From Enterococcus crotali (lineage in GTDB: Bacteria > Bacillota > Bacilli > Lactobacillales > Enterococcaceae): a DNA stretch of 49,930 nucleotides. This document shows, in pieces, positions 37,590 through 47,348 of the stretch. Below the pieces are notes generated by a model. The model was not told the origin of the DNA, ran no database searches, and saw only the letters and a list, made by a program, of their open reading frames with translations. Made by a program: the position numbers and the translations under genes. Numbering within the stretch: position 1 is the stretch's first letter; each line of letters opens with the position of its first letter. The stretch spans positions 134,352 to 184,281 of the forward strand of contig NZ_AYPQ01000004.1 in the NCBI RefSeq assembly GCF_000633635.1, written 5' to 3'.

Positions 37590-39670
37590 ATGGGAAAAAT
37601 ACAAGAATTATCAGAACAGCTTGCCAATCAGATCGCTGCTGGTGAAGTAGTAGAACGTCCTGCATCAGTTGTCAAAGAACTTGTTGAAAATGCTATTGAT
37701 GCTGGCAGTACCCAAATCGATATTTTCATTGAGGAAGCTGGATTAAAAACAATTCAAGTCATCGATAATGGCGAAGGAATCGCAAAAGAAGATATTTTAA
37801 GTGCCTTTAAACGTCATGCAACAAGCAAAATTCATACAAGAGATGACTTATTTCGAATCCGCAGCTTAGGCTTTCGTGGAGAAGCACTGCCCAGTATTGC
37901 CTCTGTATCAGAGATCATCGTGGAAACAGCAGTTGCTGAAGAAGAAGAAGGTAGTTACGTGCAAATGAAAGGCGGCAAGATTGAAGAACACCGGCCAGCT
38001 GCTTTAAGAAAAGGTACCAAAATCACTGTTTCCAATTTATTTTTTAACACACCTGCCCGCTTAAAGTATGTCAAAACGATTCAAACAGAGCTCGCTAATG
38101 TCGGCGATATCGTCAATCGTTTAGCCTTGAGTCATCCTAACGTTGCTTTTCGTTTAGTCCATGATGGAAATAAGATGATGAATACCACAGGTAATGGAGA
38201 CCTAAAACAGACGATTGCCGGTATCTATGGGATTGGAACCGCCAAGAAAATGCTGAAAATCACAGCAGAGGATTTAGATTTCAAATTAACTGGCTATGTT
38301 TCATTGCCAGAAGTAACACGAGCAAGTCGGAATTACTTGTCTACGATCATCAATGGACGCTATATCAAAAACTTTGCATTGAATAAGGCAATCGTTGATG
38401 GCTATGGCTCTAAACTAATGGTTGGACGCTTTCCATTGGCAGTACTAGAAATCGAAATGGACCCACTGCTTGTAGATGTCAATGTTCACCCAACCAAGCA
38501 AGAAGTCCGTTTAAGTAAGGAAAAAGAATTGATGGCCTTGATTAGTGAGGCGATTCGTGAAATCTTAAGCCATGAACAGTTGATCCCGAATGCAGTTGAT
38601 AATCTTCGCTTTAAAAAGAAAGTCGAGCCAGAACCCAAAGTTGAGCAGCTTGAAATTCCTTTGAAAAAGGAAGAAGAGATAGCGCAACCTACTCGAAAAC
38701 CAAGTAGTTTAGGCTATGACCCAGCAAACGGTAATTCTTTGTTAAAGAAACAACTATAGAGTTTTCAACACAAACACCTGCATATGAGCAAACAAAGGAA
38801 CCAGAACAAACTGAACCCGCACTGGACAAAGAGGCGTTGATGGCATACGCATTTAGCTCACCTAATGAAACAGACGCGAACCCAGCTGTTGATGATAGTT
38901 ATCCGATAGAACAGTCATCTGTAGAGGAAATCTCTCAAGAGAAAGAAAAACTCCAAGTTGATGAACAAGTCTATGAGGAGGAATTGAGTCATCACCCTGA
39001 ATTTGATTTTTCAGCAGCAGGGACCAAAAGCGAATTAAATAAAGCGCTGAATAAGGTTTCAGATGAGCGCCCGAAAGAACGGTTTCCAGAATTAGAATAT
39101 TTTGGTCAAATGCATGGTACCTATCTATTTGCTCAAAGTAAAGACGGGTTATATATCATTGATCAGCATGCTGCGCAAGAGCGTATCAAATACGAATATT
39201 TCAGAGAAAAAATTGGTGAAGTGACCAACGATTTACAAGAGTTGTTAGTGCCGATCGTGATCGATTATCCAAATAGTGATGCCTTAAAAATCAAAGAACA
39301 AAAAGAAACGTTGGCAGAAGTTGGGATTCATTTAGAAGATTTTGGGCAAAACAGTTTTATCGTTCGCGCTCATCCAACGTGGTATCCTGCTGGAGAAGAA
39401 GAAACGATCATTCGAGAAATGATCGATATGTTGTTGACCACAGGTTCAGTCAGTGTGAAAAAATTCCGTGAAGCCACAGCGATCATGATGAGTTGTAAAC
39501 GCTCGATCAAAGCCAATCATTATTTAAATGAACAACAGGCAAGAGTTTTACTGAAGGATCTTGAGACTTGTGAAAATCCTTTTAACTGTCCTCATGGCCG
39601 ACCTGTTTTGATTCATTTTACCAATTCAGATATGGAAAAAATGTTTAAACGTATACAAGATCCACATTAA
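37590..39670 (+). pseudogene. mutL: DNA mismatch repair protein MutL, interrupted by a one-base deletion
   Basis: The N-terminal ATPase reads from 37590 with the GHKL motifs ([25 protein letters not shown]) and stops at 38759 with NSLLKKQL. The C-terminal part continues in the next frame: reading back from 38837, coding runs from about 38741 ([12 protein letters not shown]). Adding one T to the TTT at 38738-38740 gives [11 protein letters not shown] and a 693-residue protein. The C-terminal part carries the endonuclease motif [12 protein letters not shown] and the CPHGRP motif, as in MutL of bacteria without MutH. As sequenced, the ATPase would be cut from the dimerisation/nuclease domain, and repair would be lost. 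The break lies in the variable linker. Confidence 0.92.
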
Positions 39671-39697
39671 AAATTATGGGAAGAAGGTTTTATCCTA

Positions 39698-40255
39698 ATG
39701 GCAGTTATTCTTGCCTCACAATCTCCTCGCAGATGCGAGTTGCTGAGTCGAATTGTTTCTGATTTTGAAGTGGTGCCAGCAGACATCAACGAAGAAGTCA
39801 AAGACTATTTTACTCCAATGGATTACGTGTTAACGATGGCAGCACAAAAAGCGATGCATATCGCCAAGCAATACCCCAATGATTTAGTGATCGGTTCTGA
39901 TACCATCGTGACGATCGATAATGAAATATTGGGTAAACCAACTTCTAGAGATGATGCTTTTCGTATGTTGAGACAATTAAGTGGTAGAACGCATAAAGTA
40001 TATACTAGTGTAGTCTTGATGAAAGACGATCAGGAATCTTCAGCAACAGTTCCAGCAACAGTCGAATTTTATGATTTGACAGATGACGAAATCAATCGCT
40101 ATTTAGATACAAAAGAATATCAGGATAAAGCTGGAGCCTATGGCATTCAAGAACAAGGGGCTTTACTAGTAAAAAGTATTCAAGGTGATTATTATTCGAT
40201 CATGGGGCTGCCGATTGCAACACTATATAGAATGTTGCCAACTTTTGACGAGTAA
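39698..40255 (+). CDS. maf: Maf-family nucleotide pyrophosphatase
   Basis: Maf proteins hydrolyse dTTP, UTP and modified nucleotides to monophosphates and are linked to septum control. The 185-residue product has the family start [14 protein letters not shown], the GSDTIV segment with its catalytic Asp, the [10 protein letters not shown] motif and the DKAGAYGIQ segment near the C-terminus. The Shine-Dalgarno GGGAAGAAGG precedes ATG 39698, 27 bases after mutL. It ends 4 bases before the AGGAAAGAAGG that serves the thioesterase gene, so the genes are probably co-transcribed. Confidence 0.93.
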   Translation: MAVILASQSPRRCELLSRIVSDFEVVPADINEEVKDYFTPMDYVLTMAAQKAMHIAKQYPNDLVIGSDTIVTIDNEILGKPTSRDDAFRMLRQLSGRTHKVYTSVVLMKDDQESSATVPATVEFYDLTDDEINRYLDTKEYQDKAGAYGIQEQGALLVKSIQGDYYSIMGLPIATLYRMLPTFDE

Positions 40256-40283
40256 CTGAATGAGGAAAGAAGGAAATACATCA

Positions 40284-40778
40284 ATGAAATGTTCTCAAAC
40301 TAGAGCAATCCAAACGCATATGATCACCTATCCGCACTTGAATTTTCATAAGACATTATTTGGTGGTCAATTAATGGCTTGGCTAGATGAAACGGCAGGA
40401 CTTTCGGCCGTCCGGGTATCTAGAGCAGCAATTGTAACAGCTTCTGTCGATCATCTAGATTTTTTGGCACCTTTAAAAGCAGACCATTCTGTTTGTATCG
40501 ATGCTTATGTATCTGGTGTTGGCACACGTTCAATGGAAATTTTTGCAAAAGTCATTGGTGAAGATTTATTTTCAGGAGAGCGCTATTTGGCTGGTACTTG
40601 TTTTATGACGTTTGTAGTGCCTAAAGGAGCTACTTTACCGGAAACAATCGAACCTGAGACAAAAGAAGAACGATTTATTTGTCAGGGCTATGAAGCGCGA
40701 AAACAATTCAGACAAGCTAAACGACAAGAAAGTATCGATCTTGCTAAAAATGTCGATTTAGATATTCCGTGGAATTAA
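40284..40778 (+). CDS. Hotdog-fold acyl-CoA thioesterase
   Basis: The 164-residue product resembles the YciA/BACH-type acyl-CoA thioesterases: HLNFHKTLFGGQLMAWLDE (active region) and the following VTASVDHLDFLAPLKAD. It should hydrolyse acyl-CoA to fatty acid and CoA in the cytoplasm. ATG 40284 is chosen because AGGAAAGAAGGAAAT lies before it; the longer frame from 40260 has none. The C-terminus (about 130-164) is basic and helical. A terminator follows at 40789. Confidence 0.88.
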   Translation: MKCSQTRAIQTHMITYPHLNFHKTLFGGQLMAWLDETAGLSAVRVSRAAIVTASVDHLDFLAPLKADHSVCIDAYVSGVGTRSMEIFAKVIGEDLFSGERYLAGTCFMTFVVPKGATLPETIEPETKEERFICQGYEARKQFRQAKRQESIDLAKNVDLDIPWN

Positions 40779-40788
40779 TAATAGACGT

Positions 40789-40822
40789 AAACACTCACTT
40801 TCTAAACAGAAGCTGAGTGTTT
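40789..40822 (+). terminator. Terminator after the thioesterase gene
   Basis: AAACACTCA (40789-40797) pairs with TGAGTGTTT (40814-40822) and is followed by further T. It closes the ricA-mutS-mutL-maf-thioesterase unit. Confidence 0.8.
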
Positions 40823-40876
40823 TTTTCTCAATAATGCTATGATAGGAGTAACTAAAATGTAAGGGTGTGATTTGTC

Positions 40877-41314
40877 ATGGAAAAACCATCAAAAGAAGAG
40901 TTGAAGGAAAAGCTATCCGATATTGAATATGCCGTAACACAGGAAAATGCGACTGAACGACCTTTTACTGGTAAATATGACGATTTTTACCAAGAAGGAA
41001 TTTATGTTGATGTGGTGAGTGGCGAACCACTTTTTAGCTCAACAGATAAATATGATGCAGGATGTGGCTGGCCTTCGTTTACCAAGCCAATCAAAAAACA
41101 AGACATCGAAGAAAAAACAGATTTTTCTTTAGGAATGCAGCGTGTTGAAGTTCGTAGTAAGGAAGCAGACTCTCATTTAGGGCATGTTTTTACAGACGGC
41201 CCACAAGAGCAAGGCGGCCTACGTTATTGTATCAATGCAGCAGCGTTGAGGTTTGTTCCAGTAGAAGAATTAGAAAAAGAAGGTTATGAAGAATACAAAA
41301 CCTTATTTAAATAA
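40877..41314 (+). CDS. msrB: Peptide-methionine (R)-S-oxide reductase
   Basis: MsrB repairs oxidised methionine in proteins. The 145-residue product carries the signature GCGWPSF (62-68, Cys63), HLGHVF (100-105) and the catalytic Cys118 in GGLRYCIN. The zinc-binding CxxC pairs of some MsrB are not present. No msrA is adjacent. AAGGGTGTG precedes ATG 40877, and a TATGAT sequence near 40838 may be its -10. Confidence 0.95.
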   Translation: MEKPSKEELKEKLSDIEYAVTQENATERPFTGKYDDFYQEGIYVDVVSGEPLFSSTDKYDAGCGWPSFTKPIKKQDIEEKTDFSLGMQRVEVRSKEADSHLGHVFTDGPQEQGGLRYCINAAALRFVPVEELEKEGYEEYKTLFK

Positions 41315-41319
41315 TGTAG

Positions 41320-41358
41320 AAGCTTATCTAAGTAGTTAAAGTCTATTTAGGTAGGCTT
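41320..41358 (+). terminator. Terminator after msrB
   Basis: AAGCTTATCTAA (41320-41331) pairs with TTAGGTAGGCTT (41347-41358) with two G-U pairs, followed by TTTT. Confidence 0.75.
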
Positions 41359-41379
41359 TTTTATTTCTGATAAAAATGA

Positions 41380-41408
41380 TTGCTATTTGTTCTAATTTCT
41401 AGTAATAT
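41380..41408 (+). promoter_or_regulatory. Probable promoter of the OppA-type gene
   Basis: -35 TTGCTA (41380-41385), a 17-base spacer and -10 TAATAT (41403-41408) lie 59 bases before ATG 41468. Confidence 0.55.
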
Positions 41409-41467
41409 AAGAATATTCAGAAAATTAAAATTAGAAAAGAAAATAATTATTTATTGAGGAGAATAAG

Positions 41468-43141
41468 ATGAAGAAAATAAAAATGACGAAATTAATCAGT
41501 GTTATGATGTTATCTACTATAGTATTAGCAGCTTGCGGAGGTGGCGGCAAGACAGCTTCTACAGATAGCAGTAACGACAGCAAAAAAGCGAGTGGGGAAC
41601 AGCTTTTTAAACTAGTCGTTCAACAAGAAATGCCAAGTGCAGATTTATCCGTAGCAACAAATACGATCAGTTTTTCAGCATTGAATAATGTCTATGAAGG
41701 CTTATATCGTTTAGATGATAAGAGTAAACCACAACCTGCCGGCGCAGTAGAATTGGCAAAGAAAAGCGACGATGGTTTGACTTATACGTTTAAACTTAGA
41801 GAAGATGCTAAATGGTCAAATGGTGATCCTGTAGTAGCGTCAGATTATGTCTATGGCTGGCAACGTACAGCAGATCCTAAAACAGCAGCAGAGTATGCGT
41901 ATATGTTTGAATTAGTCAAAAACGGTGCAGATGTTTCTGCTGGAAAAAAAGGACTGGATGAATTAGGGATCAAAGCAATCAACGATCATGAATTAGAAGT
42001 AACCTTAGAACAAGAAACGCCGTACTTTGATTACTTGCTGGCTTTCCCATCATTTTTCCCGCAAAATAAAAAAATAGTCGAAGAAAAAGGCAAGGACTAT
42101 GCAACAACGAGCGATGCATCTGTTTATAACGGACCCTTTACACTGACTGATTTTGACGGACCTGGAACAGATACTGAATGGTCTTACACAAAAAATGATC
42201 AATATTGGGATAAAGATGCAGTTCAATTAGATAAAATCGAAGTAACAGTTGTTAAAGAAGCGCCGACATCATTGAATCTTTTCCAAGATGGACAAGCCGA
42301 TGATGTGATCTTAAGCGGAGAATTAGCTAAGCAAATGGCCGATGATCCAGAACTTGTAATCGAAAAAGATGCGCGAACATCTTATCTTGAATTTAATCAA
42401 AGAGATGAAAAATCGCCATACCATAATGCGAATCTGCGTAAAGCAATTTCTTACTCAATCGATCGTGATGCGTTAGTTGATCGAATTTTAGGAGACGGTT
42501 CAATTGCTTCTACAGGTCTCGTACCAGCAGGAATGTCATTTTCACCAGAAGGCAACAAAGATTTTGCTGATGAAAACAAAAACGTATTGACTCATGACAC
42601 AAAGAAAGCCAAAGAATACTGGGAAAAAGCGAAAAAAGAATTAGGAATCGATTCATTCAAATTTGATATCGTAGGCGATGATACTGATTCTACCAAAAAA
42701 GTACTAGAATATATCCAAGGCGCAGTGAAAGAAACCCTTGATGGTGTAGATGTGACCGTTACAAGTGTACCGTTTACTGTTCGTTTAGACCGTGGTAAAA
42801 ATGGTGACTTTGAAGTGATCATGGGTGGCTGGGGTGCTGATTATGCAGATCCAAGTAGTTTCACAGATCTATTCCTAACGGGTGGCTCTTACAATAGAGG
42901 CCGCTACTCAAATGAAAAATATGATGAATTAGTCAAAGCATCTGGTAGTAAAGATGCTTCTAATCCAGAAAAACGTTGGACGGATATGGTAGATGCTGAA
43001 AAACTATTGATGGACGATATGGGTGTTGCACCAGTTTATCAAAAAGCAGAAGCCCACATGCGTAGTGAAAAAGTCAAAGGTGTAGTTGCTCATGGAGCAG
43101 GCGCACGATATGATTATAAATGGACATACATTTCTGAATAA
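41468..43141 (+). CDS. OppA-type peptide-binding lipoprotein
   Basis: The 557-residue product has a lipoprotein signal (lipobox LAAC, Cys23) and an SBP_bac_5 domain: the family's YEGLYRLDD start, LREDAKWSNGDPVVASDYVYGWQR, and the C-terminal lobe with GGWGADYADPSSF. It should capture oligopeptides outside the membrane and pass them to an OppBCDF-type permease. No permease genes lie next to it, so it is an orphan with its own promoter and terminator. Proteins of this class also take up signal peptides (PrgZ/TraC in enterococci), which matters for the Rgg-like gene at 25919. Nothing in the sequence decides which peptides it binds. Confidence 0.92.
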   Translation: MKKIKMTKLISVMMLSTIVLAACGGGGKTASTDSSNDSKKASGEQLFKLVVQQEMPSADLSVATNTISFSALNNVYEGLYRLDDKSKPQPAGAVELAKKSDDGLTYTFKLREDAKWSNGDPVVASDYVYGWQRTADPKTAAEYAYMFELVKNGADVSAGKKGLDELGIKAINDHELEVTLEQETPYFDYLLAFPSFFPQNKKIVEEKGKDYATTSDASVYNGPFTLTDFDGPGTDTEWSYTKNDQYWDKDAVQLDKIEVTVVKEAPTSLNLFQDGQADDVILSGELAKQMADDPELVIEKDARTSYLEFNQRDEKSPYHNANLRKAISYSIDRDALVDRILGDGSIASTGLVPAGMSFSPEGNKDFADENKNVLTHDTKKAKEYWEKAKKELGIDSFKFDIVGDDTDSTKKVLEYIQGAVKETLDGVDVTVTSVPFTVRLDRGKNGDFEVIMGGWGADYADPSSFTDLFLTGGSYNRGRYSNEKYDELVKASGSKDASNPEKRWTDMVDAEKLLMDDMGVAPVYQKAEAHMRSEKVKGVVAHGAGARYDYKWTYISE

Positions 43142-43147
43142 AAAAAT

Positions 43148-43184
43148 AAGCCAGTACGAATGGATTCATAATTCGTATTGGCTT
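43148..43184 (+). terminator. Terminator after the OppA-type gene
   Basis: A 14-base stem (43148-43161 with 43171-43184, one G-U pair) has a 9-base loop and is followed by TCTTTTT. Confidence 0.8.
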
Positions 43185-43314
43185 TCTTTTTATCAAGCTA
43201 CTGATTTTCTCAAATCTGTGCTAAAATAGAAACGTATGTGCGTATCAAGTATAAGAAACGTTGGCGCAAAAAAATCTAGCCGCCAACTTTAATGGAATCA
43301 AGAAAGGTGAAATT

Positions 43315-43926
43315 ATGTACGAGTATATCATTGGTAAGGTTACATTTATCAGCCCTTATTATATTGTAGTAGAAGCAAATGGTATCGGTTATCAGATTTC
43401 TGTAGGCAATCCCTATCGTTATTCTGGCAAAACCGACCAGCAAATTCAAATTTATGTTCATCAAGTTATTCGTGAGGATGCCCATTTATTATATGGGTTT
43501 GGCGACCTAGATGAAAAACAACTCTTTTTAAAACTAATCAGTGTGTCAGGAATCGGACCGAAAAGCGGTCTTGCGATTATGGCATCCGATGATCACGGCG
43601 GTTTGATCAATGCCATTGAAGGTGAAGATGCTGCTTATCTAACAAAATTCCCAGGCGTAGGTAAAAAAACGGCTCAGCAAATGATTCTCGATCTAAAAGG
43701 AAAATTAGGTGAATTAGAAACGTCAGAAGCAGCGGTCGAAGCAATGGCTAAAACGCCAACTGCTCAATCAGTAAATCAATCACTTACAGAAGCGTTAGAA
43801 GCTTTAAGTGCACTAGGCTATAGCGAAAAAGAAATCAAACGAATTACACCGAAATTGGAAGAACTAGGCAGCCAACCAACGGATGAATACTTGCGCAATG
43901 CACTGAAATTCATGATGAAACGCTAA
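43315..43926 (+). CDS. ruvA: Holliday junction branch migration protein RuvA
   Basis: RuvA binds the four-way junction and loads RuvB. The 203-residue product starts [26 protein letters not shown] (OB-fold), has two helix-hairpin-helix regions ([16 protein letters not shown] and [16 protein letters not shown]), a flexible linker, and the C-terminal RuvB-contact domain ([15 protein letters not shown]). ATG 43315 is chosen because AGAAAGGTGAAAT precedes it; a longer frame from 43261 is not needed. The stop is 12 bases before ruvB. Confidence 0.96.
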   Translation: MYEYIIGKVTFISPYYIVVEANGIGYQISVGNPYRYSGKTDQQIQIYVHQVIREDAHLLYGFGDLDEKQLFLKLISVSGIGPKSGLAIMASDDHGGLINAIEGEDAAYLTKFPGVGKKTAQQMILDLKGKLGELETSEAAVEAMAKTPTAQSVNQSLTEALEALSALGYSEKEIKRITPKLEELGSQPTDEYLRNALKFMMKR

Positions 43927-43938
43927 GGAGGAATGGCT

Positions 43939-44949
43939 ATGACAGAAGATGAAAGACTACTTTCTGCTGAAACAAGCGAAGGTGAAGAAACACTAGAAAA
44001 GTCACTGCGCCCCCAATTTCTCGAACAATATATCGGTCAAGATAAAGTAAAACAAGAGCTTACAATTTATATAGAAGCGGCTCGTAATCGAGAAGAAGCG
44101 TTAGACCATACACTTTTATACGGTCCACCGGGACTAGGTAAGACAACGATGGCCATGGTAATCGCCAATGAAATGCATGTCAATATCCGCACTACTAGTG
44201 GTCCAGCCATCGAGCGTGCAGGCGATTTAGTCGCTATCTTAAATGAATTAGAGCCGGGCGATGTGTTGTTTATCGATGAAATTCATCGTTTACCTCGTGT
44301 GGTAGAGGAGATGCTTTATTCAGCAATGGAAGATTTCTATGTTGATATCATGGTTGGGCAAGGAACGACTGCTCACCCAGTTCATTTCCCGCTACCGCCA
44401 TTTACTTTGATTGGTGCAACGACCAGAGCAGGAATGCTATCCGCACCGCTTCGAGATCGTTTCGGAATCATTTCACATATGGAATATTACGAAACACAAG
44501 ATCTGAAAGAAATCGTTTTGCGCTCAGCTGATATTTTTCAAACAGAAATAGTAGAAGAAGGGGCATTTGAAATCGCTCGTCGCTCTCGTGGCACACCAAG
44601 GATTGCCAATCGTTTACTAAAACGTGTGCGTGACTTTGCCCAAGTACAGTCAAACGGGACAATCGATCGAGGAATTGCAGATCAGGCCTTGACCTTGTTG
44701 CAGGTCGATCATCAAGGGTTAGATTATGTCGATCAAAAATTGTTAAAAACAATGATCGAATTATACGGTGGCGGACCTGTTGGTTTAAGTACGATAGCTG
44801 TCAATATCAGTGAGGAAACTGAGACCGTAGAAGATATGTATGAACCCTATTTGATCCAAAAGGGCTTTATCAAACGGACACCAAGAGGTCGGATCGCAAC
44901 GGCTTTAGCTTATGAGCATTTTGGTTATGAGTCTTATTATCAGGAATAA
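43939..44949 (+). CDS. ruvB: Holliday junction helicase RuvB
   Basis: RuvB is the AAA+ motor of branch migration. The 336-residue product shows Walker [10 protein letters not shown], Walker B LFIDEIHR, sensor 1 GATTRAG, the arginine-finger region APLRDRFG and the C-terminal winged helix ([15 protein letters not shown]). AAGGAGG (43925-43931) is 7 bases from ATG 43939 but only one base from ATG 43933, so 43939 is preferred. It forms an operon with ruvA and ends at a clear terminator. Confidence 0.96.
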   Translation: MTEDERLLSAETSEGEETLEKSLRPQFLEQYIGQDKVKQELTIYIEAARNREEALDHTLLYGPPGLGKTTMAMVIANEMHVNIRTTSGPAIERAGDLVAILNELEPGDVLFIDEIHRLPRVVEEMLYSAMEDFYVDIMVGQGTTAHPVHFPLPPFTLIGATTRAGMLSAPLRDRFGIISHMEYYETQDLKEIVLRSADIFQTEIVEEGAFEIARRSRGTPRIANRLLKRVRDFAQVQSNGTIDRGIADQALTLLQVDHQGLDYVDQKLLKTMIELYGGGPVGLSTIAVNISEETETVEDMYEPYLIQKGFIKRTPRGRIATALAYEHFGYESYYQE

Positions 44950-44955
44950 TTTAAT

Positions 44956-44998
44956 AAAACTACTCACCTCGCAGATAACAAGTGGGGTGAGTAGTTTT
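44956..44998 (+). terminator. Terminator after ruvB
   Basis: AAAACTACTCACC (44956-44968) pairs exactly with GGTGAGTAGTTTT (44986-44998). Confidence 0.85.
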
Positions 44999-45119
44999 TG
45001 AGTTTTAGTGATGAGATTGGCTAAGCGGAAATAGATTGCTTTTGAATTAGGCGGATCATTTGTTTGTTGCAAAGATTGAAATTATACTGAAAGAAAATAA
45101 ACTTGAGGGTGGAGAGAAA

Positions 45120-45797
45120 GTGCAAGAGTTATTTGATAAAAAAGTAAAACTGGTCCCAGCAATTATTTCGATAGCATTATTAGGAGGTGCATTTTATTCA
45201 TTATTGAATATAGCATTTATTTTTAACTTTTGTCTTATTCTAGTTGCGGGATTAATTGGAATGTATTTGATGTATGGTGTAGCTGGAATCAAAAATCTTT
45301 ATTCTCCATTAAAAAAAGGTTCAGTCAAAATTATATTGATTGCTTATATTTTAAGTTGGATAACAGCTCTTTTAGCAAAATTTATGGCCGGAGCGATCGG
45401 ACAACCAACAGCTGATAACCCGATCGTTAGTCAATTCAATCATGGCTTGGAAACCGCTCTTACGATGTTTGGAAAAACACTGTTTATGTTGCCCGGGGAA
45501 GAAATCATTACTACGATTCCACTGATTCTATTGGTGCATGTAGCATTACATTTCAAAATCGAACGAAAAATTGCTATCATTGGCTCAGTTATTTTAACAA
45601 GTCTTATGTTTGGAGCATTACACTTATCGACGTATGATTGGAATTGGTTTCAATGCTTGGTCGTGATCGGCTTAACTCGAATTCCATTTACGTGGGCAAC
45701 GCTAAAAACAGATTCATTGTGGGCTGGCACGATTATTCATATTGCTTTTGATTGGTTGATTTTTATAGGTGTTATGTTGACGACCTTAATACATTAA
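45120..45797 (+). CDS. CPBP-like intramembrane protease family protein
   Basis: The 225-residue membrane protein has about six to seven hydrophobic segments. The CPBP (Abi) motifs are partly present: EE in LPGEEIITT (the usual Arg after EExxx is missing), FGALHLSTYDWNW, and HIAFDW near the C-terminus. In this family the Glu and His residues form the active site; some members give bacteriocin immunity. GTG 45120 is chosen because GGTGGAGAGAAA precedes it; the frame from 45060 is longer without a site. It stands alone between two terminators. The missing Arg leaves activity open. Confidence 0.75.
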   Translation: MQELFDKKVKLVPAIISIALLGGAFYSLLNIAFIFNFCLILVAGLIGMYLMYGVAGIKNLYSPLKKGSVKIILIAYILSWITALLAKFMAGAIGQPTADNPIVSQFNHGLETALTMFGKTLFMLPGEEIITTIPLILLVHVALHFKIERKIAIIGSVILTSLMFGALHLSTYDWNWFQCLVVIGLTRIPFTWATLKTDSLWAGTIIHIAFDWLIFIGVMLTTLIH

Positions 45798-45824
45798 AGC
45801 TTTTTTACTATAATTAGAAATGTG

Positions 45825-45863
45825 ATGTTAGAGCTATACCAATATTTGGTGTAGCTCTAACAT
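45825..45863 (+). terminator. Terminator after the CPBP-like gene
   Basis: A 17-base stem (45825-45841 with 45847-45863, one G-U pair) with a 5-base loop is followed by seven T. Confidence 0.85.
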
Positions 45864-46013
45864 TTTTTTGAAACACATGCAAATGATATGCTTTTTATTA
45901 CAAGAAGTGAGTGTTTGGTTAGAAAAAAATCGTATCGTTTGCACAAAATATTTTCTGCTCTTATAGTTGTTAGTGTACCAATTAATAAAAAAACAAATGA
46001 AAGGATGGAAATC

Positions 46014-47072
46014 ATGGAAAAGAATACGAGAAAAAAAGGTTTTGTATCGTACCTAACAACGCAAGATGAAGCAGGGGTAAATATCTCTTGGGGGGCAATT
46101 ATAGCAGGTTTAGTTTCCTTCTTTGCGATTTTCTTTACCTTAAGTTTGATTGGTTCAGCAATTGGTTTTGGGATAGTTAAACCAACGTCGGATAATCCGT
46201 TAGACGGTGTGGGAATGGGCCTTATTATTTGGACAGTGGTAACATTTGTTCTTTCCTTATTTTGTAGTGGATTTATTGCAGGGGTGGCTGCGCGCAGAGT
46301 CGGCTTGGTTCATGGCTTTCTAACATGGGCAACAAGTGTCTTGGTATTATTGGCTATTCTTTCTTATACAGCGATCGGTGCATTTTCAGCAATCGGTTCT
46401 CTATTTGGCAATATTGCTTCAGCAACGGGTAGCACTGTGGAAACAGTAGCATCTGGTACATCTGATGCAATCAGCAAAGGATTCGATAAAGTCACAGACA
46501 ACGTTCAATCAGTAGATACAACTGAACTACAAGGACAAGTCAAAAAAGTTTTATCTGATACTGACGTGAAAGAATTGCAACCTGATTATTTGAAAGATCA
46601 AATGAAAGAAGCAACCGATGAAATCACAGATGCTGGAAAAGAAATCTTAAAAAATCCGGACAACTCAGATGAAATTTTCAAAGACACAGCAGATTCTTTA
46701 GAAGCAAAAGCGAAAAAAATCGGTGATTCAATCGATCGCCCAGCAATCGCTAATGCCGTAGCGAAGAATACTGATTTATCACAAGAAGAAGCACAACAAG
46801 CGACAGATAATATCTACAACGAATTACAAAAAGCATCGAAAGAAACACAAACACAAATTGAAAATGCAAAATCAAATCTTGAAGATGCGAAGAAAGAATT
46901 AGATAAAGACATCAAAGAAGCAAGACAAACAGCAGAAGATGCTTCAAACACAGTAGCCAAAGCATCTATTTGGGGCTTTGTCGCAATGATTCTTGGCATG
47001 ATCATTACCTCTTTAGCAGGTTTATGGGGTGCTAATTTAGTGAAAGATCCTGTGACTGAAAGTAAATTGTAA
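46014..47072 (+). CDS. Membrane protein with YrzE-like N-terminus and a long coiled-coil domain
   Basis: The 352-residue product has three hydrophobic segments in the first part (about 24-50, 68-92 and 100-130, the GxxxG-rich region resembling YrzE/TIGR04086 proteins), a long Lys/Glu/Asp/Gln-rich helical region (about 150-315) and a final membrane segment (about 320-342). The middle part looks like an amphipathic coiled coil, as in stress-related or envelope-shaping proteins. Function is unknown. ATG 46014 follows AAAGGATGG; ATG 46005 is an alternative. The long frame upstream from 45888 is not supported. It stands alone between terminators. Confidence 0.75.
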   Translation: MEKNTRKKGFVSYLTTQDEAGVNISWGAIIAGLVSFFAIFFTLSLIGSAIGFGIVKPTSDNPLDGVGMGLIIWTVVTFVLSLFCSGFIAGVAARRVGLVHGFLTWATSVLVLLAILSYTAIGAFSAIGSLFGNIASATGSTVETVASGTSDAISKGFDKVTDNVQSVDTTELQGQVKKVLSDTDVKELQPDYLKDQMKEATDEITDAGKEILKNPDNSDEIFKDTADSLEAKAKKIGDSIDRPAIANAVAKNTDLSQEEAQQATDNIYNELQKASKETQTQIENAKSNLEDAKKELDKDIKEARQTAEDASNTVAKASIWGFVAMILGMIITSLAGLWGANLVKDPVTESKL

Positions 47073-47095
47073 GAATTGGCAACAATGAATTATGT

Positions 47096-47125
47096 AAAAA
47101 GGTATAGCATTGGCTATGCCTTTTT
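47096..47125 (+). terminator. Terminator after the coiled-coil membrane protein gene
   Basis: AAAAAGGTATAGC (47096-47108) pairs with GCTATGCCTTTTT (47113-47125), one wobble, with a 4-base loop and a further T. Confidence 0.8.
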
Positions 47126-47348
47126 TCTATATTTTCCATCAAATACAATAAGTGATTAGTTTGTGAGAAATTCAATTATCTGTACAATAACTATAGTCGA
47201 TACGATAAAAAACAAATACGATAAACCAACTTATGTTCAAACAAAACTTCCACAACCATTAACAATCCCTAAAAATACCTCAAAACCTTATATTTTCCCC
47301 TCATTATTTGGTATGATAAACCTATCTAAAAAAAGCGAGGAAAAAACT

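Noticed and set aside
47163-47348. N-terminal extension of the TetR regulator
   Set aside because: The added residues are low-complexity, no Shine-Dalgarno precedes them, and ATG 47349 has a good one and gives normal family length.
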